A stretch of 64,000 nucleotides of DNA from Macrotis lagotis (lineage: Eukaryota; Chordata; Mammalia; Peramelemorphia; Peramelidae): positions 17,232,268-17,296,267 of the forward strand of contig NC_133658.1 in the NCBI RefSeq assembly GCF_037893015.1. Reading direction: 5' to 3'. Every line of letters begins with the position of its first letter. Position 1 is the first letter of the stretch. The notes under the pieces were generated by a model that had not been told where the DNA came from, made no database searches, and worked only from the letters and a program-made list of their open reading frames with translations. Made by a program: the position numbers and the translations under genes. Shown here one piece after another: positions 57,131 to 64,000 of the stretch.

Positions 57131-57299
57131 AGGGGGCGGCTAGGTGGCACAGTGGATAGAGCACCGGCCCTGGAGTCAGGAGGACCTGAGTTCAAATGTG
57201 ACCTCAGACACTTAATAATTACTTAGCGGTGTGGCCTTGGGCAAGCCACTTAACCCCATTGCCTTGCTAAAACCTTAAAAAAAATAATTATAAATATTG
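57131..57299 (+). mobile_element. WSINE1-type SINE, right member of an opposed pair
   Basis: Body 57132-57283. The right target sequence ataattataaatattg (57284-57299) has its partner inverted at 57101-57116 (one mismatch). Confidence 0.92.
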
Positions 57300-57489
57300 A
57301 CATATGGCTAAGCAGTTTGCATCTGCTTACTTTTGAGATTTAGAACGCATCATTAAAGGAACGATCTTTAGGTGTCTATGAATGGGAGTGGAGATTACTG
57401 AAGAGCCAGCATGATCCAGGTGATGGGAGGCTTCTCCCATTTCCTTTTTTTTCTTTCCTATAGGAATTAGGCTCTAAGATAGGAGGAAG

Positions 57490-58120
57490 TGTATAGCTAT
57501 AGTTTCCCTAGATTTAGCAAAGTATTTGATAGTCTTTTAGGCTGTTCTTATGGAAAAGATAGTAAGGTATGACCACATTTGAGGAATTAGACTTGTCCAA
57601 AAGTGGAGGGGGGTGACTGGGTTATCACTGATGGTTCAGAGTCAGCTTGGAAAGTTTCTAGTATGATATGCTAGAGGTCAATGGTTAGCAGTTTTAAAGG
57701 TGAACATTTTTCTCAATAATTTGGATAAAAAATGGATGGCAGGCTTATCAAATTGACAAATTTCCCAAAGATGGGGAGGATGGCTAACATATTGAGATCA
57801 TGATAAGCTATAAGGCTGGGGCCTGTTTTTAAAAAGATAGAATTTGATAGGCATAAATGTAAAATCTTACAGGGGATCAGAAAATCATCTTCACAAGTAT
57901 AAGATGAGAAAAGTATAATCCGAAAGACAGAAGTTTAACCTAGAAAAGATCTTTTTTTTTTTTCATGAAGAATAAACCCAAATTGAGGCAACAGTGTAAT
58001 GTGGCATTTAAGACAGCTGATGGAGTCTTAGGCTAAATTAAAAATCACAGAATTTTAGAATTATAAGAAATTTCAAAGGTTATTTTGTCCAACTTGTTAT
58101 TAAAAAGAATTCTTATTACA
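57490..58120 (+). mobile_element. CR1/L3 LINE fragment (late RT region)
   Basis: Decayed frame resembling VSLDLAK at about 57505 and LNNLDKKW at about 57715 in the usual RT order, then aggcaacagtgtaatgtggc, which corresponds to the region past the RT. Confidence 0.6.
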
Positions 58121-58199
58121 ACTCACTTAAAAGTAAGACAGCCAGTGAGAGAGAACCCATCTCTTCCTGAAAAGCCCAATCTACTTTGGAATAGTTCTT

Positions 58200-58700
58200 T
58201 TTTCCCCCAATTATGTGTAAAGACAATTTTTAGCATTCATTTTTACAAGATTTTGGGTTCCAAATTTTTCTCCCTCCCTTCTTCTACTTCTTTCTTCCTA
58301 AAATGGTAAACAATTTATAAACAATATATGTGCAATCAAGCAAAGCATATTTCCATATTAGTCACAGTTGTGAAAGGAGACCAAAGGGGCGGGGGGAATG
58401 AAAATAAAGTAAGTGGAAATAGCATGCTTCGATCTGCATCTCAAGTCCACCAGTTCTTTATCTGGATATGGATATCATTTTTACTCAGGAATCATTTGGA
58501 ATTGTCTTGGATCATTATATTGCTGAGAAGAGTTAATCCATTCATCACTGATCATCACATAATATTGCTGTTACTATGTATAATGTCTTCCTGGTTCTGC
58601 TCTTTTCACTTTGCATCAGTTCATACAAGCCTTTCTGGGTTTTTCTAAAAGTGACCAATTCATTATTTTTTATTGGTCAATAATGTGGCATAGTTGTAAA
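58200..58700 (-). mobile_element. L1 3' UTR, minus strand
   Basis: cttcctggttctgctctttt, cactttgcatcagttcatac, and tctaaaagtgaccaattcat. Inserted within CR1/L3 sequence. Confidence 0.6.
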
Positions 58701-58719
58701 TCTTAGGAAATTTGCCTTG

Positions 58720-59390
58720 ATGTTGAGGCTATTTTGGTTTCTTTGAAGTCTATTTTCCAGCCCATTTGCACACCAGTACTCCTAATTCTGCCCTTTGGGG
58801 TTAAGGAGGACATCTACTCACTCTTTGACATGTCAATCCTTCAAATACTTGTCAATGTTCAGGCCTAAGGAGGTCAGGTCCGATTATGCTAGATCCTTGG
58901 CAGACCACAATTGGAGAATTGTCTTCTAGGAAGGACATTCCTAAGTTGCCGTGTTTCCAGAGGAAGACAACTGAAATAGGAATGCTGAAGAGATTCTAGT
59001 TCACATCCTTTGGAAATGGGTTGAGGGAACTGGGGATATTTAGTGTGGAATAGAGAAGATTTAGTGGAGGAGGGGTCAGAGTGTGAGAAAAGAAGGATTA
59101 ACTATGATATGGTGACTTCAGAAGACAGAGCTGGGAACAGTGGAAATTGCAAAGAGGCAGATTGAGACCTGATGTAGGAAAGAACTCCTTAAAAATTCAT
59201 GCTATCCCAAAGTGGAATGGCCTGTCTCTGGAGGTTGTGGCCTCCTTCTCACTGAAGGTCCTTAATAAAAATCTAGATCATGACTTAGAAGGGTTTCTTG
59301 TTCAAGGACAGTTTAATCCAAATGACCTCTAAGGTTCCTAATGGATTTGAGACCTATGGTGTCAATGCTCTGCCATTCTCTGATTGTGCA
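58720..59390 (+). mobile_element. CR1/L3 LINE 3' end
   Basis: ggaacagtggaaattgcaaa, gaggcagattgagacctgat, ccaaagtggaatggcctgtc, tgacctctaaggttcctaat: the diagnostic CR1/L3 3' order. Confidence 0.75.
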
Positions 59391-59667
59391 GCTAGGTGGG
59401 ACAGTGGATGGGACCTTGGAGTCAGGAGGACCAGGATTCAAATCCAGCCTCAGGCATATAGCTAGCTGTGTGACCTGGGGCAAGTCACTTAACCCTGATG
59501 ACCTCATAATCTCCAATCATCCTGATTCCTATCTGGCCACTGGAACCAGATGGCTCTGGAAGAGAAAGTGGGGCTGGGGATTTAGCCCCTCCCTCAAATC
59601 CAATTCATGTGCCTGTCATGCATCACCTCCCTGGTTTTCTGATCCTCTTCTAGAATGAAGTACTAAT

Positions 59668-59705
<38 letters not shown>
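59387..59705 (+). mobile_element. long-tailed CORE-type SINE ending in (ATC)n
   Basis: gtgcagctaggtgggacagt to tcttctagaatgaagtacta, followed by about 12 ATC units (59670-59705). Confidence 0.85.
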
Positions 59706-59719
59706 TCTCTGATCATTTT

Positions 59720-59868
59720 TTTAAAAAGTTTTTGCAAGGCAGTGGGGTTAAGTGGCTTACCCAAGGCCATACAGCTAGGTCATTATTAAGTGTCTGAGGT
59801 CATATTTGAACTCAGGTACTCCTAATTCCAGGGCCAGTGCTCTATCCACAGTGTCACCTAGCCACCCC
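59720..59868 (-). mobile_element. WSINE1-type SINE
   Basis: agtttttgcaaggcagtggg to gtcacctagccacccc. Flanks tctgatcatt and tctgattatt are probably the target-site duplication. Confidence 0.88.
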
Positions 59869-60089
59869 TCTGATTATTCATTTTAAAGCCTTTACTGTCA
59901 TATTAGATTTCTTTTTCTTCTTTGAAGACTCCACCCAGTGGCCATTTCTAACTGAAAGTCTTCATTTGATTGTCTCCCAGAAAAAAGGGTTCCTTGACAC
60001 TGGATTTTTCCAGAGCCATTGATTTAGTCTTCTTCCCTATGGAACCATACTCTTCATCTTCTATTCAATCTGTATATGAGTCATAATGT

Positions 60090-60238
60090 TCTTTTTTTTT
60101 TTTGGAAGGGCTATGGGATTAAGTGGTTTGCCCAAGGTCACACAGCTATGTAATTATTAAGTGTCTGAGGCAGCATTTGAATTCAGGTCCTCCTGACTCC
60201 AAGGCAGGTGCTCTGTCCACTGCTCCACCTAGCTGCCT
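60090..60238 (-). mobile_element. WSINE1-type SINE
   Basis: ggaagggctatgggattaag to gctccacctagctgcctc. Confidence 0.86.
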
Positions 60239-60239
60239 C

Positions 60240-60970
60240 AATGAAGTTTCTTGGGGGTGGAAATTGGGTTAATTTTAAGTTTTGTATTCCTTTCCTAACA
60301 TTAAACCTTCCATCCATTAGGGATTTAAGATATATCTGCTTACTTTGCTATTGAGTTATAGAATTGATGAGATTCAAGGTTGGGAGGATTTCCAGGGCTA
60401 TGGAGTCCAACTTATACCTGAACAAAGAACTAAATGTGTTGATAAATTAATTTTAAAAGAAATACATAAACATGTGGTTTTCAAGTCAATATGCAGCCTT
60501 TAGGGATCCTCATGTGTAGTTAAGTGGACCCCATTTATATGTGATTGTGACATCATGGTTTTATAGCCCCAGCTATACTGTCACTTCCAGGAAGCTCTAC
60601 CTGATTCTCCTGCTCAGTAATGACCTTTCCCTCCCAGACTTTATATAGCATTTTGCACAAACTTTTTTAATGCTTTTATCTTATAATATTGCCAAGAGAT
60701 TACTATCTAGAGAAACAGAGAGGAAAATTGCATTATGTTTAAAGGCATCATAGATAATGAAACAACATCAATATTAAAGACAAATGGTTTAGCATTAAAT
60801 GCTAAAAGAAAGAAAAATAGCAAAGGCTTATTAAGTACCTACTATGTGTCAGACGTGGTGTTTAGCACTAGGGATACAAAAATAAAGTTGATATTGCCCC
60901 TGCATCATAGAGCTGACATTTTATAGGAGAATATCTATGTCTCTATATGCATTTATATATAATATAAATA
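60240..60970. other. unassigned sequence with an ancient repeat
   Basis: 60825-60930 contains the old cttattaagtacctactatg repeat. No gene. Confidence 0.4.
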
Positions 60971-60974
60971 TTGT

Positions 60975-62690
60975 TATTGTCATTGTTCAGTTGTTTAATA
61001 ATGTCCAACTCAGGGGCAGCTGGGTGGCATAGGGGAGAGAGCACAGGCCCTGGAGTCAGGAGTACCTGAGTTCAAATCCAGCCTCAGACACTTAATAATT
61101 ACCTAGCCGTGTGGTCTTGGGCAAGTCACTTAACCCCATCTGCCTTGCAAAAACCTAAAAAAAAAATCATAATATCCAACTCTTCGTGACCTAGAGGACC
61201 ATAGCACACTAGATCTTTCTCCATCATCTCCCAAAGTCTGTCCAAGCTTATTTTTGTTGCTCCCATGATAACTCTCTATCCAAATTATCTTCTGTTGTTT
61301 GCTATTTTTTGCCCTTATTCTTTCCCAGAGTCAGTCTTTTCCAATGAGTTCTGTCTTCTCATCATGTGGTCAAAGTATTGAAAGCTTCAGCTTCACTATT
61401 TGACCTTCCAAGGAATAGTCTGAATGAATATCTTAAGAATTAACTAATTTAATCTACTCGCCATCCTAGGGACTCTCAAAAAAATCTTCTCCAGGACCAC
61501 AATTCAAAACTGTTGATTCTATGATGCTCAGCTTTCCTTAAGCTTCAAATCTCATACCATACATTGCTATTGGGAAAAATATAAGCTAGACTACACAGAC
61601 TTTTGTCATAAGGTGACATATGCTTTTTACTATGCTGTCCAGATTTGCCAGAGCATTCCTTCCAAGGAGCAAGCATCTTTTAATGTCATGGCTACAGACA
61701 TTGTCAGTAATGCAGCATCTAAAGGATGACATTGCTTCCATTTCTTCTCACTCTATTTTCCAGGAAGCGATGGGACCAGATATCATGATCTTAATTTGTT
61801 TTTAATGTTAATCTTCTAATTAGTTTTTTCACCCTTTTCTTTCACCTTTATCAAGAAGCTTCTTATTTCTTCTTCTTCACTTTCTGCCACCAGAGAGGTA
61901 TAATATGCATGTCTGAGACTGTTGATATTTCTCCCAACAACTTTAATTTTAGTTTTTGATTCATCCAATCTGGAATTTCACATGATTTACTCTGTATAGA
62001 CATTAAATAAATAAAATGACAATATACAGCCTTGTACTCTTTTCCCAATCTTGAATCATTCAGTTGTTCAGTATTTGGTTCTAAAATTGCTTTTGGACCA
62101 CATACAAGTTCCTCAGAAGATAAGAAAGATTATCTGTGACTCCCATCTCTGAGGAATTGCTAAATTTGTGGTGATCCACATAGTCAAAGGCTTTAGTTGA
62201 ATCAGTGAAGCAGAAGTAGATGTTTTTCTGGAACTCTTGCGCTTTCTTCATAATCCTGCAAAGATTGGCAATTTGGTCTCTAGTTCTTCTGCCTCTTCAA
62301 AAACCAGTGTGCACTTCTGGAAATTCTTGGTTCACCTATTGTTTAAGCCTGGCTTGCAGAATCTTAAGCATAACCTTGCTGGTATGTAATGAGTTAGATG
62401 GTTTGAATATTCTTTGACATTGACCTTCTTTATTATTAGAACACAAACCGATCTTTTTCAATCCAATCATCACTACTGAGTTCCAAACTTGCTAGCATAT
62501 TCAGTGCAAAAGTTTGTAAAAAAGGCAAAAACATATTGAATGCAACATCATCATTTAAAATTTTAAATAGTTCAGCTGAAATTCTATCTCCTCCACTAGC
62601 CTTATTGTTAGCAATGCTTCTTAAGGCCTACTCTCCAGGATGTTTGGCTATTAAGTCACTAACTACATCATTGTGGTTAACAGTGATGTA
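60975..62690 (-). mobile_element. RTE (BovB-like) LINE, 5'-truncated, inactive
   Basis: The minus strand carries RTE reverse-transcriptase remnants in order: RTRDQIANL and FIDSTKAFD near 62170-62290, then SGPIASWKIE and LLLGRNALANLDSI between about 61650 and 61790, and a 3' end at about 60980 that is shared with the RTE-tailed SINEs. Several in-frame stops make it dead. A WSINE sits in the 3' tail. This is the autonomous partner class for those SINEs. Confidence 0.82.
60998..61182 (-). mobile_element. target-site duplication span of the nested WSINE in the RTE tail
   Basis: The SINE body itself (61012-61168) is plus-strand (ggggcagctgggtggcatag to ccttgcaaaaacctaaaaa). Flanks ataatgtccaactc (60998-61011) and ataatatccaactc (61169-61182) differ at one base. 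The strand column here gives the host RTE orientation. Confidence 0.9.
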
Positions 62691-62739
62691 GACATAGGTA
62701 TATTCAAAATAATTTGGAGAAAATCACTACTATCAAGGG

Positions 62740-62905
62740 GAAGGGAGAGATCAGCAAAGCCTTACTGTAGAAGGTTATGCTTGAGCTAAGATTTTACAAA
62801 TTCTTAGAATTAGAGATAAGGAAGGAATGCATTCCAGTCACGAGGAACAGCCAGAATACATGCACAGATCCTAGAGATGGAGTGACATGTATGAGGACCT
62901 ATATT
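62740..62905 (-). mobile_element. L2 fragment, minus strand
   Basis: gaaggaatgcattccagtca and gatcctagagatggagtgac are reverse L2 phrases. Confidence 0.45.
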
Positions 62906-63089
62906 GCTGAGTAATAATTGTAAGTGATTTAATGTGCCTCTTTCTGGCTTTGACAAATGTAACAGAAAGTTAATCCATATGGAAATTGTATATCTATCTG
63001 AAAATATAATTTAAATCTATCTAAAAAAGATATGATACAAGTTTATTAATTATTGCATGGGAATTTTAAGGCATATATTTGTTTTTCCG

Positions 63090-63320
63090 AATCACATTAC
63101 ATTTATAAAAACTGATCAGGTGCTAGATCATAAAAACTTTATAAATTGATGTAGAAATATTAAGAATATAATTCAAGAGAATGATAAACAGTAAGGGAAT
63201 AGTGAACAAAAGATACAACCCAAAATATAGACTGAATAATAATATTATAATTACATGAGTGAAAAATAAATAACAGAAACAATAAAAATTATACAGTGTT
63301 GAAGAATCTGAGAGGAATGA
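63090..63320 (+). mobile_element. L1 ORF2 fragment
   Basis: aaaactgatcaggtgctaga and cataaaaactttataaattg resemble the part of L1 ORF2 just after the endonuclease domain. AT-rich and decayed. Confidence 0.45.
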
Positions 63321-63486
63321 TGAATAAAGAACCATTCTTGGAGTCAGGATGAACTAGTTTCATGTTCTGCCTTGCATGGATGCTGACTGTATGACCCTGG
63401 GCAAATCTAATCTTTCAGTGTTCCAATGAATTGTCTATAGTTTCAAGTTTCTTCATTGGGAATCATATCAGTGAAATCATATGTCC

Positions 63487-63496
63487 TTACTACTAT

Positions 63497-63537
<41 letters not shown>
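63487..63537. repeat. (ACT)n microsatellite
   Basis: About 16 ACT units. Confidence 0.95.
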
Positions 63538-63589
63538 AAGTCTGATGTATCTAGCTTGTATTAGTGCTCCCTGAGTTAGAATCAACCTT

Positions 63590-63710
63590 CCCCCTCCTTC
63601 TCCCTGTGCCCTCCCTGAATAAAAGTTCCTTAAGGTCAGGAATTCACATATTCCCTCACCATTGTCCCCTGGTGCCATGATCAGTGCTCATATTTGTTGA
63701 ACCCTATCTC
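63590..63710 (+). mobile_element. L2 3'-end fragment
   Basis: ctgaataaaagttccttaag followed by gtcaggaattcacatattcc. The remainder to 64000 is unassigned apart from a CA run (63957-63972) and a TA run at the window edge. Confidence 0.45.
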
Positions 63711-64000
63711 TTGTGGTTCTTGATTCTTCTGATATTGAAGCTTCAACTTCCAGTCATGCTTCCCCAACCAGAGGTGGAGAGGGGTTTGTGTTATGTGATT
63801 GTGAGACACAGAACTTGGAATGCTGGATGTTGCAGTCTGTCCTTCCTCCCCTTCTATGGCTCACTGCAAAATTTTGCTGTATCAACCCCCCTCCTTTCTT
63901 CTACTCCTATATTATATGAGAGGCAGTAGCTCCCTACTTCAAAAAAGTTAGGGATCTACACACACACACACAAAATGTACCATATATATATATATATATA

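Overview
This window looks like ordinary non-coding DNA from a marsupial nuclear genome. The main clue is about 25 copies of a roughly 150 bp tRNA-derived SINE of the WSINE1 type. Its left end reads like gggcagctaggtggcgcag, its middle carries gttcaaatcc, and its right end is ccttgcaaaaacctaaaaa. Older layers are marsupial L1 3' ends, an RTE (BovB-like) LINE with SINEs sharing its 3' tail, a longer-tailed CORE-type SINE, MIR-like SINEs, L2 and CR1/L3. The abundance of WSINE1-type copies suggests an Australian (perhaps dasyurid-like) lineage; that species-level guess is inference from memory of repeat families. I found no intact protein-coding gene.

Layout. 0-8 kb: a CR1/L3 reverse-transcriptase fragment, an L1 3' UTR, and an L2 copy (about 4.0-6.1 kb) carrying three nested SINEs. 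8-13 kb: SINEs, L1 and L2 scraps, microsatellites. 13.4-16.0 kb: a pair of ~300 bp inverted arms flanking a ~2 kb spacer, with a displaced 18 bp target-site duplication showing that the spacer was inverted. 14.1 and 18.2 kb: two gapless 333 bp direct copies of L2-like sequence. 19.3 and 21.4 kb: a 77 bp direct duplication. 21.7-22.5 kb: the only CpG island, with a purine/G-rich upstream tract, GC box, TATAAATA and a consensus splice donor downstream; this is the best candidate for a real promoter and first exon. 22.5-37 kb: repeats separated by unassigned single-copy DNA, plus a 0.6 kb polypurine tract near 34 kb. 37.0-38.3 kb: a processed pseudogene of ATP6V1E1 (V-ATPase subunit E1) on the minus strand. 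39.2-39.7 kb: a probable solo LTR. 40-57 kb: L2, L1, SINEs and unassigned sequence. 56.9-57.3 kb: two opposed WSINEs whose target-site duplications show that the 30 bp between them was flipped. 57.5-59.4 kb: CR1/L3 remnants. 61-62.7 kb: a 5'-truncated RTE LINE on the minus strand.

The most informative result is structural. Two loci (13.4-16.0 kb and 56.9-57.3 kb) independently carry criss-crossed target-site duplications, best explained by recombination between inverted SINE copies that flipped the DNA between them. There is no operon-like or defence-system content. The functional candidates are the CpG-island promoter, three weak exon candidates and a few single-copy stretches that could be regulatory. 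All family names are from reading the sequence by eye; no database search was run.
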